Numbered from the stretch's first letter, positions 7,665 through 16,642 are shown. The stretch is 17,909 nt of DNA from Bacteroidales bacterium (GCA_004554665.1 SFKY01000055.1:1-17909), one strand, 5' to 3'. Translations and numbers: made by a program. The notes: generated by a model not told the origin, from the sequence alone.

Positions 7665-8930
7665 ATGACGTATCAGGACACCGTCGATTATCTATACAAT
7701 AGCACCCCTGTCTTTGAACATGTGGGTGCTTCTGCTTATAAAGAGGGACTGACAACTACGCTGGCCCTCGATGCACACTTCGGCCATCCCCACCGCAGTT
7801 TTCAGACTATCCACGTAGCGGGAACCAACGGCAAAGGGTCGTGTTCGCATACCCTTGCCTCGGTGCTGCAGGCCATGGGCAAGCGTGTGGGGCTGTACAC
7901 CTCGCCGCATCTTGTGGACTTTCGTGAACGCATCCGGGTGAATGGGGAGATGATTCCCGAAACAGAGGTCATTGACTTTGTGGAACAGGAGCGCGGCTTT
8001 TTCGAGCCATTGCACCCCTCGTTTTTTGAGCTGACCACGGCCTTGGCCTTCAACTACTTCCGCAAGCAGCAGGTAGATATCGCCGTCATCGAGGTGGGAT
8101 TAGGCGGAAGACTGGATTGCACCAATATCATCACCCCCATCCTATCGGTGATTACCAACATCAGCCTTGACCACACCCAGTTTTTGGGCAACACACTGTC
8201 ACAGATTGCCGGCGAGAAAGCGGGAATCATCAAGCAGGGCATACCGGTGGTCATCGGTGAGACCACCCCAGAGACCCGTAGCGTGTTCGCAGCCAAGGCC
8301 GCACAAGAGGGAGCACCCGTCATCTTCGCAGAAGACAGCCCACAAGTGTTGTCTTCTACCTTTGCCGCCGATGGAGGCCGATCGTACGAAACCCGTGACT
8401 ACGGGCATATTCATGGAGACTTGGGAGGCGTGTATCAGGAAAAGAATACAAACACGATACTCAATGCCTTGAAAGCATTGGGGATTAATGACATACAAGC
8501 CATCGCTAAAGGTTTTGCCAACGTATGCCGCAATACCGGCATGATGGGACGCTGGCAACGCCTGCAGACACAGCCGCTGGTCATCTGCGACACGGGACAC
8601 AACGTGGGCGGATGGCAATATCTGGCACCCCAACTGGCTGCACAGCCTTGCCGTCAGATGCACATCGTGTTTGGCATGGTGGACGACAAGGACATCGACC
8701 ATGTCATGGAACTGCTGCCGAAGCATGCACAGTACTACTGGACACAGGCAAGCACCAAGCGCGCCATAGCCAAAGAGATTGTGGCAGCCAAAGGCAAGCG
8801 ACACCATCTGGACGGCCACTGCTATCAGGATGTGCCCACCGCCTATCGGGCAGCACTGACCCATGCGGAAAAGGACGATTTCATATTCATCGGAGGCAGC
8901 AGTTATGTGGTTGCCGACTTGCTGTCTTAA
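7665..8930 (+). CDS. folC: Bifunctional folylpolyglutamate synthase / dihydrofolate synthase
   Basis: The product has 421 residues, the usual length. FolC adds glutamate to dihydropteroate and extends the polyglutamate tail of folates, using ATP, in the cytoplasm. The Mur-ligase-type P-loop is AGTNGKGS (52-59), followed by GLYTSPHLVDFRERI. EVGLGGRLDCTN and SLDHTQFLG are the metal- and substrate-binding signatures of the family; the C-terminal domain has ICDTGHNVGG and HIVFGMVDDKD. The ATG lies one base after the dnaJ stop, implying translational coupling. The grouping with chaperone genes has no obvious functional link. Whether the dihydrofolate synthase activity is retained cannot be read for certain. 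Confidence 0.93.
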   Translation: MTYQDTVDYLYNSTPVFEHVGASAYKEGLTTTLALDAHFGHPHRSFQTIHVAGTNGKGSCSHTLASVLQAMGKRVGLYTSPHLVDFRERIRVNGEMIPETEVIDFVEQERGFFEPLHPSFFELTTALAFNYFRKQQVDIAVIEVGLGGRLDCTNIITPILSVITNISLDHTQFLGNTLSQIAGEKAGIIKQGIPVVIGETTPETRSVFAAKAAQEGAPVIFAEDSPQVLSSTFAADGGRSYETRDYGHIHGDLGGVYQEKNTNTILNALKALGINDIQAIAKGFANVCRNTGMMGRWQRLQTQPLVICDTGHNVGGWQYLAPQLAAQPCRQMHIVFGMVDDKDIDHVMELLPKHAQYYWTQASTKRAIAKEIVAAKGKRHHLDGHCYQDVPTAYRAALTHAEKDDFIFIGGSSYVVADLLS

Positions 8931-8972
8931 TAGTTTTTAACTCAATTTCCCTGCACATTTAGGCCTGTATTA

Positions 8973-9004
8973 TTTGTGTCATTCATTTTTTTTCAGTTAC
9001 TTTG
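8973..9004 (+). promoter_or_regulatory. Promoter of the galactose operon
   Basis: TTTG at 8973-8976, a 20-base spacer, then TTACTTTG at 8997-9004, which matches TAnnTTTG in all but one position. Both element and spacing fit the Bacteroidota primary sigma factor. It also decides the start of the next gene: a possible TTG start at 9002 lies inside the -7 box and cannot be in the mRNA, so translation must begin at ATG 9035 or 9038. Confidence 0.65.
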
Positions 9005-9034
9005 CAATTACGTAAAGTAACTAAAAGCTCTTTT

Positions 9035-10126
9035 ATGATGAACACAAAGGAAACAGAAAACATCTGTGGCCTGAAAAAAGAAGACTTTCAGACCACGATT
9101 AATGGTAAGAAGACAGACCTCTATATCCTTAAAAACCAGCAGGGCAATGAGGTAGCCATAACCAATTATGGTGGCGCTATCGTCGCTATCATGGTGCCCG
9201 ACAGAGACGGCAACTATGCCAATGTCATCCAGGGCCACGACAACATCCAGGATGTGATCGACAGTCCGGAACCTTATCTCTCCACCCTTGTGGGACGATA
9301 CGGGAACCGCATCTGCAAAGGAAAATTCCAACTGCATGGCAAGACCTACAGCCTGCCCATCAACAACGGCCCCAACTGTCTGCACGGAGGTAAAAAAGGT
9401 TTCAATGCCAAGGTATGGAATGCCCTACAGATGAACGGCCAGTCACTGGTGCTCGAATATGTAAGCCCCTACGGAGAAGAGGGATTCTCAGGAGAGGTGA
9501 AAACCACGGTAGTCTATACCTTTAATGATGACAACGAGCTCGTCATCGACTACATGGCCACCACCAACAAGAAGACAATCATCAATCTGACAAGCCACGG
9601 ATTTTTCTCATTGGCAGGCATTGCCAACCCCACTCCCACCATCGACAATCTTATTTGTGAAATAAACGCCGACTACTATCTGCCCATCGACGACACCAGC
9701 ATCCCCACCGGCGAGATACGTTTTGTCAAAGGCACGCCCTTCGACTTCCGCACTCCCAAGCCAGTGGGCCAAGACATAGATGCCGACGACGAGCAGATCA
9801 AGAACGGGGCCGGATATGACCACTGCTATGTACTCAACAAGAAAGAAGAAGGCGAATTGAGTTTCGCGGCCAAGATTACCGAACCGGTAAGCGGCCGCAC
9901 GATGGAAGTCTATACGACAGAGCCGGGTGTCCAAGTGTACACCGACAACTGGGCCGACGGCTACAAAGGCCAGCATGGAGCCACCTTCCCCAGAAGGAGC
10001 GCCATCTGCTTCGAGGCACAGCACTTCCCCGACTCGCCCAACCATCCTTATTTCCCGTCGGTGGTGCTCAATCCGGACGAGAAATATACCCAGAAGACCA
10101 TCTACAAGTTTGGCATTGATCAATAA
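9035..10126 (+). CDS. galM: Aldose 1-epimerase (galactose mutarotase), cytoplasmic
   Basis: The product has 363 residues from ATG 9035 (362 if ATG 9038 is used). It interconverts beta- and alpha-D-galactose, supplying the alpha anomer that galactokinase needs. Family signatures are GRYGNRICKGKF, NNGPNCLHGG, TSHGFFSLAG, GYDHCYVLN, TTEPGVQVYTDNW and CFEAQHFPDSPN. The expected catalytic acid is His188 (in LTSHGFF) and the base Glu327 (in CFEAQ). The more usual TNHSYFNL reads TSHGFFSL here, which keeps the histidine. There is no signal peptide, so it is cytoplasmic, unlike the second epimerase at 12817. It is the first gene of an operon with the transporter and galK. Confidence 0.93.
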   Translation: MMNTKETENICGLKKEDFQTTINGKKTDLYILKNQQGNEVAITNYGGAIVAIMVPDRDGNYANVIQGHDNIQDVIDSPEPYLSTLVGRYGNRICKGKFQLHGKTYSLPINNGPNCLHGGKKGFNAKVWNALQMNGQSLVLEYVSPYGEEGFSGEVKTTVVYTFNDDNELVIDYMATTNKKTIINLTSHGFFSLAGIANPTPTIDNLICEINADYYLPIDDTSIPTGEIRFVKGTPFDFRTPKPVGQDIDADDEQIKNGAGYDHCYVLNKKEEGELSFAAKITEPVSGRTMEVYTTEPGVQVYTDNWADGYKGQHGATFPRRSAICFEAQHFPDSPNHPYFPSVVLNPDEKYTQKTIYKFGIDQ

Positions 10127-10148
10127 TTTAAAAAATCTATCAATAATT

Positions 10149-11423
10149 ATGAGTAACAACACTAAACAATGGGGTGCCATCATTGTGATGATAGCCCTCT
10201 TTGCGATGATTGCATTCGTGACCAATCTCTGCTCACCGATGGCAGTCATTGTGAAAAATCAGTTCGGAGCGAGCAACTTCCTCGCCCAGATCGGCAACTA
10301 TGGTAACTTCGGCGCCTACCTGGTGATGGGTATCCCCTCGGGTATGCTTATCAAGAAGTATGGCTACAAGAAGACAGCCCTCATGGCACTTGTAGTCGGC
10401 ATCATAGGTATCCTCGTACAGTGGGCCTCTGGCGCTATGGGATTCGCAGTCTATCTCGTGGGAGCACTCATCTCCGGAGCCTGCATGTGTATGCTTAACA
10501 CCGTGGTAAACCCCATGCTCAACCTCCTCGGAGGCGGTGGCAACAGAGGCAACCAGCTCATCCAGACCGGTGGTGTGTTCAACTCTGCAGCCGCTGTCGC
10601 TGTCTATATCATCATGGGAGCCCTCATTGGTGATGCCGCCAAGGCCCACATCGCAGATGCCACCCCAGCCCTGATGATAGCCCTCGCCATCTTTGTCATT
10701 GCCTTCATCGTCATCTTCTTCACCAAGATAGAGGAGCCGGAGCAGACCTCAGACTCTGAGAGCCAGATGGAGCTCGTGGCCGGCGCCTGCCGCTATCGCC
10801 ACTTCCTGCTGGGCGTGCTGGCCATTGCCCTCTACGGAGCCGTCGAGGTAGGTCCTCCCACCTATATCCTGCAGTATCTGACCGCTGCCCCCGATGCAGT
10901 GACTCCCGGTCTGGGTCTTGATGCCGGTTATTGCGGTACCTTGGGAGCCGTCTACTTCCTGATGATGCTTGTCGGCCGTTTCCTCGGCGGCGTGATTGGC
11001 GGCAAGATTTCCACCAAGCTCATGATTTCTTCCGTGAGTGCAGCCGCAGTCGTGTTGCTCGGCATCGGTATCTTCCTCCCCAACGACATCACCGTGAGCG
11101 TTCCCGGTGTAGACTGGGTTGCCCTGTCGCTGGTATGGGGTGAGATTCCTGTAGGCATCTTCCTGTTCCTCCTCGTGGGTCTCTGCGCCTCTGTGATGTG
11201 GGGTGGCATCTTCAACCTTGCCACCGAAGGTCTGGGCAAGTACACCGCCATCGCATCGGGCATCTTCATGGCAGCCGTCTGCGGTTTCGCCATCTCCGTG
11301 GCCGCCCAGGGCTGGGTAGCCGACCTCACCAACAACTATCTGCTGAGCTTCTTCGTGCCGCTCGTGGCAGCAGCCTACATCCTGTTCTACGCGCTCATCG
11401 GTAGCAAGCCCGCCCAGAAGTAA
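10149..11423 (+). CDS. MFS sugar transporter, FucP/GluP-type (probable glucose/galactose:H+ symporter)
   Basis: The product has 424 residues. I use ATG 10149 (MSNNTKQWGAIIVMIALF) because the longer frame from 9927 would overlap most of the galM 3' end with non-membrane sequence. About 12 hydrophobic segments are visible, six on each side of an acidic cytoplasmic loop (KIEEPEQTSDSESQ). The segment WGGIFNLATEGLGKYTAIAS resembles the FHS (fucose-galactose-glucose) branch of the MFS. Position between galM and galK, with gaps of 22 and 39 bases, points to galactose and/or glucose as substrate. Specificity is inferred from context; a fucose or other hexose carrier is the main alternative. It is an inner membrane protein. 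Confidence 0.87.
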   Translation: MSNNTKQWGAIIVMIALFAMIAFVTNLCSPMAVIVKNQFGASNFLAQIGNYGNFGAYLVMGIPSGMLIKKYGYKKTALMALVVGIIGILVQWASGAMGFAVYLVGALISGACMCMLNTVVNPMLNLLGGGGNRGNQLIQTGGVFNSAAAVAVYIIMGALIGDAAKAHIADATPALMIALAIFVIAFIVIFFTKIEEPEQTSDSESQMELVAGACRYRHFLLGVLAIALYGAVEVGPPTYILQYLTAAPDAVTPGLGLDAGYCGTLGAVYFLMMLVGRFLGGVIGGKISTKLMISSVSAAAVVLLGIGIFLPNDITVSVPGVDWVALSLVWGEIPVGIFLFLLVGLCASVMWGGIFNLATEGLGKYTAIASGIFMAAVCGFAISVAAQGWVADLTNNYLLSFFVPLVAAAYILFYALIGSKPAQK

Positions 11424-11462
11424 AACTATCGACAACTAAAAACCCTTAAAAACAATACAACT

Positions 11463-12623
11463 ATGGATATCGAAAAAGTAAGAAGCCGCTTCATTAAGCA
11501 TTTTGATGGCAAGACAGGCAACATATACATGTCTCCCGGACGTATCAATCTGATCGGTGAGCATACCGACTACAACGGTGGCTTCGTATTCCCCGGCGCT
11601 GTGGACAAAGGCATCATGGCCGAACTCCGCCCCAACGGCACCAACACCGTGATGTGCTACTCCATCGACCTCAAGGACCGCGTAGAGTTCAAGGTAGACG
11701 ACCCCCAGGGTCCCCGCACCACATGGGCGCGCTACATCTACGGTATCGTGCAGGAGATGCGCGCGCTGGGCGTTGACGTAAAGGGATTCAACACTGCATT
11801 CTATGGTGACGTGCCTCTGGGTGCCGGTATGTCTTCATCGGCAGCTCTCGAAAGTTGCTTTGCCTTTGCTCTGAACGACTTGTTTGGCGACAACAAAGTC
11901 TCGAAGTGGGACCTGGCACTCGCTGGACAAGCCACTGAGCACAAGTATATCGGTGTAAACTGTGGTATCATGGACCAGTTTGCCAGCGTATTTGGCCAAG
12001 AGGGCAAGCTGATGCGTCTCGACTGCCGCTCACGCGAGTTCGAGTACTTCCCATTTGATCCTCAGGGCTACAAGCTGGTACTGCTCGACTCCAAGGTAAA
12101 ACACGAACTGAAAGGATCTCCCTACAACGACCGCCGCAACAGCTGCGAGAACGTGGTCAAGCACATTGCCGCCAAGTATCCCGAGAGCAAGTTTGAGACA
12201 CTCCGCGACTGCACATGGGAGCAGTTGGAGGCCGTACGCGCCGAGGTAGGCGAGGAAGACTACACACGTGCCCATTTCGTCTTGGGAGAGGAACAACGTG
12301 TGCTGGCTGTCTGCGAGGCACTGCAGAATGGTGACTATGAGACCGTAGGCCAGAAGATGTACGAGACCCACAATGGCCTAAGTAAAGAGTATGAGGTATC
12401 TTGCGAAGAAATGGACTACCTGAACGAACTGGCCAAGGCGAACGGTGTAACCGGAAGCCGCATCATGGGTGGCGGTTTCGGTGGCTGCACCATCAATCTG
12501 GTGAAAGACGAGATCTACGACTCGTTCATCGCCGACGCCAAAGCCAAGTTCTGCGAGAAGTATGGCCATCTGCCCGCCGTCTACGATGTCATCATCAGCG
12601 AGGGTGCCCACAAGGTGTGCTAA
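11463..12623 (+). CDS. galK: Galactokinase
   Basis: The product has 386 residues, the normal length. It phosphorylates alpha-D-galactose at C1 with ATP, the first committed step of the Leloir pathway. The galactokinase signature GRINLIGEHTDYNGG lies at 26-40, the GHMP ATP-binding loop PLGAGMSSSA at 118-127, and the third GHMP motif GSRIMGGGFGG at 331-341. The catalytic Asp is expected in NCGIMDQFAS, which is intact. It is the last gene of the galM-transporter-galK operon and is followed 61 bases on by a terminator. galT and galE are not in the window, so the later Leloir steps must be encoded elsewhere. Confidence 0.96.
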   Translation: MDIEKVRSRFIKHFDGKTGNIYMSPGRINLIGEHTDYNGGFVFPGAVDKGIMAELRPNGTNTVMCYSIDLKDRVEFKVDDPQGPRTTWARYIYGIVQEMRALGVDVKGFNTAFYGDVPLGAGMSSSAALESCFAFALNDLFGDNKVSKWDLALAGQATEHKYIGVNCGIMDQFASVFGQEGKLMRLDCRSREFEYFPFDPQGYKLVLLDSKVKHELKGSPYNDRRNSCENVVKHIAAKYPESKFETLRDCTWEQLEAVRAEVGEEDYTRAHFVLGEEQRVLAVCEALQNGDYETVGQKMYETHNGLSKEYEVSCEEMDYLNELAKANGVTGSRIMGGGFGGCTINLVKDEIYDSFIADAKAKFCEKYGHLPAVYDVIISEGAHKVC

Positions 12624-12684
12624 CTCCGAGTAACATGTCACGGTACAGGGAATACCGCTCTGTAACCGACAGGAAGTAACAGAG

Positions 12685-12718
12685 ATGCCGCTTTTTCAGA
12701 CGAAAAGGCGGCATTTTT
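12685..12718 (+). terminator. Intrinsic terminator after galK
   Basis: The arms at 12685-12697 and 12702-12714 (ATGCCGC... / ...GCGGCAT) pair over 13 bases with one G-U wobble around a 4-base loop. A run of five T (12714-12718) follows. It marks the end of the galactose operon. Confidence 0.88.
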
Positions 12719-12772
12719 CTTGCCACACATGAAAATCATTGTTAAAAACGAGTCCATTAAGAAAAAAATAAG

Positions 12773-12780
12773 TATATTTA
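12773..12780 (+). promoter_or_regulatory. Candidate -7 box for the lipoprotein epimerase
   Basis: TATATTTA matches TAnnTTTG in 7 of 8 positions and lies 36 bases before ATG 12817, just after the galK terminator. No -33 TTTG at proper spacing is seen, so the call rests on position and the partial match. Confidence 0.4.
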
Positions 12781-12816
12781 CACCAAATTATAAACCAAAA
12801 CAAACAAGTATTTATC

Positions 12817-13983
12817 ATGCCAATGAAGAAATTTAGAAACCTTATGCTCGGCACAGCACTCATGACTGCGCTGGCAACCGCCTGCTCGGGCAACGGAAAC
12901 CTCACCATTTCCGGACTGGACCCGGCCAAATTTGATACCATCATCAACGAAAAGCCCGTAAAACTCTACACCCTCGCCAACGACAACGGCATGGAGGTGT
13001 GCATCACCAACTTCGGCGGACGTGTAGTATCGCTCTGCGTCCCCGACAAGAACGGCAATCCCATCGACGTGGTGCTCGGATTCGACAACATCGCCCAGTA
13101 TGCCGACACCGTCCACAATGCCAGCGACTTCGGAGCCGCCATCGGCCGCTACGCCAACCGCATCGACAAGGGCATCATCACCGTGGGAGGCCAGAAGATA
13201 CAGCTGCCGCGCAACAACTTCGGCCACTGCCTGCACGGAGGCCCCTCGGGATGGCAATACCAGGTGTATGATGCCGTACAGCCCAACGACACCACCCTGC
13301 AGCTCACCATGGTATCGCCCGACGGCGACAACAACTTTCCCGGCACCGTCACCGCACTGGTCACCTATACAGTGAAGGCCAACAACACCCTCGACATACG
13401 CTACGAGGCCACCACCGACAAGGAGACCGTCATCAACATGACCAACCACTCTTACTTCAACCTCACCGGCGACATGAGCCAGGCAGGCACCAACATGATC
13501 CTCTACATCAATGCCGACAACTTCACCCCCGCCGACTCCACCTTCATGACCACCGGCGAGATACGCCCCGTCTACGGCACACCGCTCGACTTCACCAAAC
13601 GCCACGCCCTCTACGAGACCATAGCCGACTCATCCTTTGACCAGATCAAGAACGCCCGCGGCTACGACCACAACTGGTGCCTGAACACCTACCGCGACGG
13701 CAAGGGCGACGACACCCGCGTGGCAGCCAGCCTCTACGCCCCCAACACCGGCATCTACCTCGAGATGTTCACCACCGAGCCGGGCGTACAGGTCTACACG
13801 GGCAATTTCCTCGACGGCAAGATCAGGGGCAAGCACGGCATCGCCTACCCCAAGCAGGCCTCCGTATGCCTGGAAAGCCAGAAGTATCCCGACTCGCCCA
13901 ACAAGCAGCAGTTTGCCTCGCCCTATCTGAGACCCGGCGAGAAATACACCAGCCACACCGCCTACCGCTTCACGGTAAAATAA
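12817..13983 (+). CDS. Aldose 1-epimerase, exported lipoprotein
   Basis: The product has 388 residues (386 if ATG 12823 is used). The start is a lipoprotein signal peptide with a lipobox ending LATAC; the modified residue would be Cys23. The residues after Cys (SGNGN) are not acidic, so the surface-export signal of Bacteroidota is absent and a periplasm-facing location is more likely. The epimerase domain has FGAAIGRYANRI, HCLHGGPSGW, MTNHSYFNLTG with catalytic His211, and VCLESQKYPDSPN with catalytic Glu353. It would mutarotate galactose, glucose or a related aldose outside the inner membrane before uptake. It is a paralogue of the cytoplasmic GalM at 9035. It is separated from galK by a terminator and lies 41 bases upstream of transketolase, so it may be read through into that gene. 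Confidence 0.9.
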   Translation: MPMKKFRNLMLGTALMTALATACSGNGNLTISGLDPAKFDTIINEKPVKLYTLANDNGMEVCITNFGGRVVSLCVPDKNGNPIDVVLGFDNIAQYADTVHNASDFGAAIGRYANRIDKGIITVGGQKIQLPRNNFGHCLHGGPSGWQYQVYDAVQPNDTTLQLTMVSPDGDNNFPGTVTALVTYTVKANNTLDIRYEATTDKETVINMTNHSYFNLTGDMSQAGTNMILYINADNFTPADSTFMTTGEIRPVYGTPLDFTKRHALYETIADSSFDQIKNARGYDHNWCLNTYRDGKGDDTRVAASLYAPNTGIYLEMFTTEPGVQVYTGNFLDGKIRGKHGIAYPKQASVCLESQKYPDSPNKQQFASPYLRPGEKYTSHTAYRFTVK

Positions 13984-14024
13984 GACACTATCCACGAAGG
14001 TATATAAACACATAATCATACAAA

Positions 14025-16043
14025 ATGAACGATAAGAAACTAATGGACAGGGCAGCCGACAACATACGCATACTGGCTGCCTCTATGGTAGAGAAGGCCA
14101 ACTCTGGCCACCCCGGCGGCGCCATGGGCGGTGCCGACTTCATCAACGTGCTCTTCTCCGAATTCATGGTCTACGACCCCGAAGACCCCAGCTGGACAGG
14201 CAGAGACCGCTTCTATCTCGACCCCGGCCACATGTCGCCCATGCTCTACGCCGCACTGGCCCTGCAGGGCAAGTTCACCATCGACGAGCTCAAGCAGTTC
14301 CGCCAGTGGGGCTCCCCCACCCCCGGACACCCTGAGCGCGACGTGCAGCGAGGCATCGAAAATACATCCGGCCCCCTGGGGCAGGGACACACCTTCGCCG
14401 CCGGCGCTGCCGTGGCCGAGAAGTTCCTCGAGGCCCGACTGGGGCACACCATGATGCAGCACAAGATCTACGCCTACATCTCCGACGGCGGCATCGAGGA
14501 AGAGATCTCGCAGGGCACCGGCCGCCTGGCAGGCGTGCTGGGGCTGAGCAACCTCATCATGTTCTACGACTCCAACGACATCCAGCTCTCCACCGAGTGC
14601 CATGTGGTGATGCAGGAAGACACCGCCGCCAAGTACCGCGCCTGGGGATGGAACGTCATCTGCATCGACGGCAACGACGCCGACGCCATCCGCCAAGCCC
14701 TCACGGCAGCCAACGCCGAGCAGGAGCGCCCCACCCTCATCATCGGCAAGACCATCATGGGCAAGGGCGCGCTCCGCGAAGACGGCAGCAGCTACGAGAA
14801 CACCATCAAGACCCACGGCGCGCCGCTCGGAGGCGAGGCCTACCGCAACACCGTGCGCCATCTGGGCGGCAACCCCGACGACCCCTTTGTCATCTTCGAC
14901 GAGGTGAAGGCGCTCTACGACGCCCGCCGACACGAGCTCCAGACCATCGTGGCCGCACGCAGGCAGGCTGAGGCCGAGTGGGCCGCCGCCCACCCCGACA
15001 AGGCCGCACAGATGCACGAGTGGTTCTCCGGCAACGCCCCCCGCGTAGACTGGAGCGCCTGCGTGCAGAAGCCCGACATCGCCACCCGCGCCGCCTCGGC
15101 CGCCTGTCTCGGCGTGCTGGCAGAGCAGGTGCCCAACATGGTATGCTCCTCGGCCGACCTCTCCAACTCCGACAAGACCGACGGATTCCTCAAGAAGACC
15201 CACGACATGGTGCGCGGCGACTTCTCAGGCGCCTTCTTCGAGGCCGGCGTGAGCGAGCTCACCATGGCCTGCATGTGCATCGGCATGTACCTGCACGGCG
15301 GCGTCATCCCCGCCTGCGCCACCTTCTTCGTCTTCTCCGACTACATGAAACCCGCCGTGCGCCTGGCCGCCCTCATGGAGGTGCCCATCAAGTTTATCTG
15401 GACACACGACGCCTTCCGCGTAGGCGAAGACGGCCCCACCCACGAGCCCGTGGAGCAAGAGGCCCAGATACGCCTCATGGAGAAGCTCAAAAACCACCAC
15501 GGCCGCGACGCCGTACGCGTGTTCAGACCGGCAGACGCCGAGGAGGCCACCGTGTGCTGGGCCATGGCCATGGAGAATATGGACACCCCCACCGCCCTCA
15601 TCTTCTCGCGCCAGGGCATCAAGAACCTGCCCCAGGGCAACGACTACCAGCAGGCACGCCGCGGCGCCTACGTGGTGGCCGGCTCCGATGCCGACTACGA
15701 CGTCATCCTGCTGGCCAGCGGCTCCGAGGTGTCCACCCTCCTTGCCGGAGCCGCGCTGCTCCGCGCCGAGGGCATCAAGACACGCATCGTGAGCGTGCCC
15801 TCCGAGGGGCTCTTCCGCCGCCAGAGCCGCGAGTACCAGGAGAGCGTGCTGCCCGCCGGAGCCAAGATCTTCGGCCTCACAGCCGGACTCCCCGTCACCC
15901 TCGAGGGGCTGGTGGGAGCCAATGGCAGCGTGTATGGCCTCAGCAGCTTCGGATACTCCGCACCCTACAAGGTGCTCGACGAGCAATTGGGCTTCACCGC
16001 CGACAACGTATATCAACAAGTAAAACAACTCTTAAACATCTGA
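14025..16043 (+). CDS. tkt: Transketolase
   Basis: The product has 672 residues, full length. This thiamine-diphosphate enzyme moves two-carbon units between sugar phosphates in the non-oxidative pentose phosphate pathway. The N-terminal domain has EKANSGHPGGAMGGAD and GPLGQG; the cofactor motif runs from SDGG (153-156, Asp154) to Asn184 in FYDSND. The pyrimidine domain carries the catalytic Glu411 in GVSELTMA, then LHGGVIPACATFFVFSDY and GEDGPTHEPVEQ. The typical GDG triplet reads SDG here, which keeps the metal-binding Asp. The coding sequence is strikingly GC-rich, with nearly every third base C or G, as for highly expressed genes of this kind of genome. rpiB follows after 5 bases, so the two are co-transcribed. 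Confidence 0.95.
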   Translation: MNDKKLMDRAADNIRILAASMVEKANSGHPGGAMGGADFINVLFSEFMVYDPEDPSWTGRDRFYLDPGHMSPMLYAALALQGKFTIDELKQFRQWGSPTPGHPERDVQRGIENTSGPLGQGHTFAAGAAVAEKFLEARLGHTMMQHKIYAYISDGGIEEEISQGTGRLAGVLGLSNLIMFYDSNDIQLSTECHVVMQEDTAAKYRAWGWNVICIDGNDADAIRQALTAANAEQERPTLIIGKTIMGKGALREDGSSYENTIKTHGAPLGGEAYRNTVRHLGGNPDDPFVIFDEVKALYDARRHELQTIVAARRQAEAEWAAAHPDKAAQMHEWFSGNAPRVDWSACVQKPDIATRAASAACLGVLAEQVPNMVCSSADLSNSDKTDGFLKKTHDMVRGDFSGAFFEAGVSELTMACMCIGMYLHGGVIPACATFFVFSDYMKPAVRLAALMEVPIKFIWTHDAFRVGEDGPTHEPVEQEAQIRLMEKLKNHHGRDAVRVFRPADAEEATVCWAMAMENMDTPTALIFSRQGIKNLPQGNDYQQARRGAYVVAGSDADYDVILLASGSEVSTLLAGAALLRAEGIKTRIVSVPSEGLFRRQSREYQESVLPAGAKIFGLTAGLPVTLEGLVGANGSVYGLSSFGYSAPYKVLDEQLGFTADNVYQQVKQLLNI

Positions 16044-16048
16044 AAGCT

Positions 16049-16492
16049 ATGGAAGTAAAGACAGTCGGACTGGCCTGCGACCACGCGGGCTATCCTCTCA
16101 AACAATTTGTACTCACCTATCTCGAGCAGCGCGGCTACCCCTGCAAGGACTACGGCACCTTCAGCGACCAGAGTGTAGACTATCCCGACTTCGCCCACGC
16201 CCTGGCAGAGGGCATCGAGAGCGGCGAGGTCTATCCCGGCATCGCCATCTGCGGCAGCGGCGAGGGCATGGCCATCACCCTCAACAAGCACCAGGGCGTG
16301 AGGGCTGGACTGGTATGGAACCAGGACATCGCCTGCCTCATCCGCCAGCACAACGATGCCAACGTCATCGTGCTGCCCGGCCGCTTCATCGACAACAAGA
16401 CCGCCGAGGCCATCCTGGACCGGTTCTTCACCGCCACCTTCGAGGGAGGGCGGCATGAGCGCCGCGTCAGCAAGATACCCGTGCAGCGGTAA
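16049..16492 (+). CDS. rpiB: Ribose-5-phosphate isomerase B
   Basis: The product has 147 residues, the usual RpiB length. It interconverts ribulose 5-phosphate and ribose 5-phosphate, feeding the same pathway as the transketolase just upstream. Visible family motifs are ACDHAG (9-14), DYPDFA, the active-site Cys68 in CGSGEGMA (usually CGTG/CGSG-IGM), GVRAG, and HNDANV with His101. ATG 16049 is preferred although the frame stays open far upstream inside tkt; the protein homology begins exactly at MEVKTVGLACDHAG. The unusual feature is Glu in CGSGEGM. The closely related LacA/LacB galactose-6-phosphate isomerases are less likely, given the tkt neighbour. Confidence 0.93.
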   Translation: MEVKTVGLACDHAGYPLKQFVLTYLEQRGYPCKDYGTFSDQSVDYPDFAHALAEGIESGEVYPGIAICGSGEGMAITLNKHQGVRAGLVWNQDIACLIRQHNDANVIVLPGRFIDNKTAEAILDRFFTATFEGGRHERRVSKIPVQR

Positions 16493-16499
16493 TCCGTGT

Positions 16500-16518
16500 C
16501 AGCCCCTCATAGGGGCTG
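16500..16518 (+). other. Compact hairpin right after rpiB
   Basis: CAGCCCCT (16500-16507) and AGGGGCTG (16511-16518) form a perfect 8-base stem with a 3-base loop, 7 bases after the rpiB stop. No T run follows, so it is not itself a normal terminator. It may protect the 3' end of the mRNA or act together with the terminator at 16541. Confidence 0.5.
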
Positions 16519-16540
16519 CACCACACCCCCAGCAAAGCAA

Positions 16541-16587
16541 GGGGCCGTATCGCTACGATTCTGCACAACGATACGGCTCCCTTTTTT
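16541..16587 (+). terminator. Intrinsic terminator of the tkt-rpiB unit
   Basis: GGGGCCGTATCG (16541-16552) pairs with CGATACGGCTCC (16569-16580) over 12 bases with one G-U wobble around a 16-base loop. A C and six T (16582-16587) follow. Confidence 0.85.
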
Positions 16588-16642
16588 ATGCGCACGGCGA
16601 CAGAGGGAGCGCCCTGCAGCACAAAAGGTGTCGCTTATAAAA

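Noticed and set aside
9002..9034. TTG start at 9002 extending galM by 11 residues
   Set aside because: The codon lies within the -7 promoter element, so it would not be transcribed.
9927..10148. 74-residue N-terminal extension of the MFS transporter
   Set aside because: It would overlap the galM 3' end in another frame and is polar and proline-rich; the membrane protein starts naturally at 10149.
14040..15203. A 387-codon minus-strand frame opposite tkt
   Set aside because: The Gly/Val/Ala-rich translation is typical of the antisense of a GC3-rich gene; tkt has all key residues.
14978..16492. A 504-codon plus-strand frame that overlaps tkt and ends with rpiB in frame
   Set aside because: The part inside tkt is an arginine/proline-rich shadow caused by high GC; RpiB homology starts at 16049. 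It is not a fusion protein.
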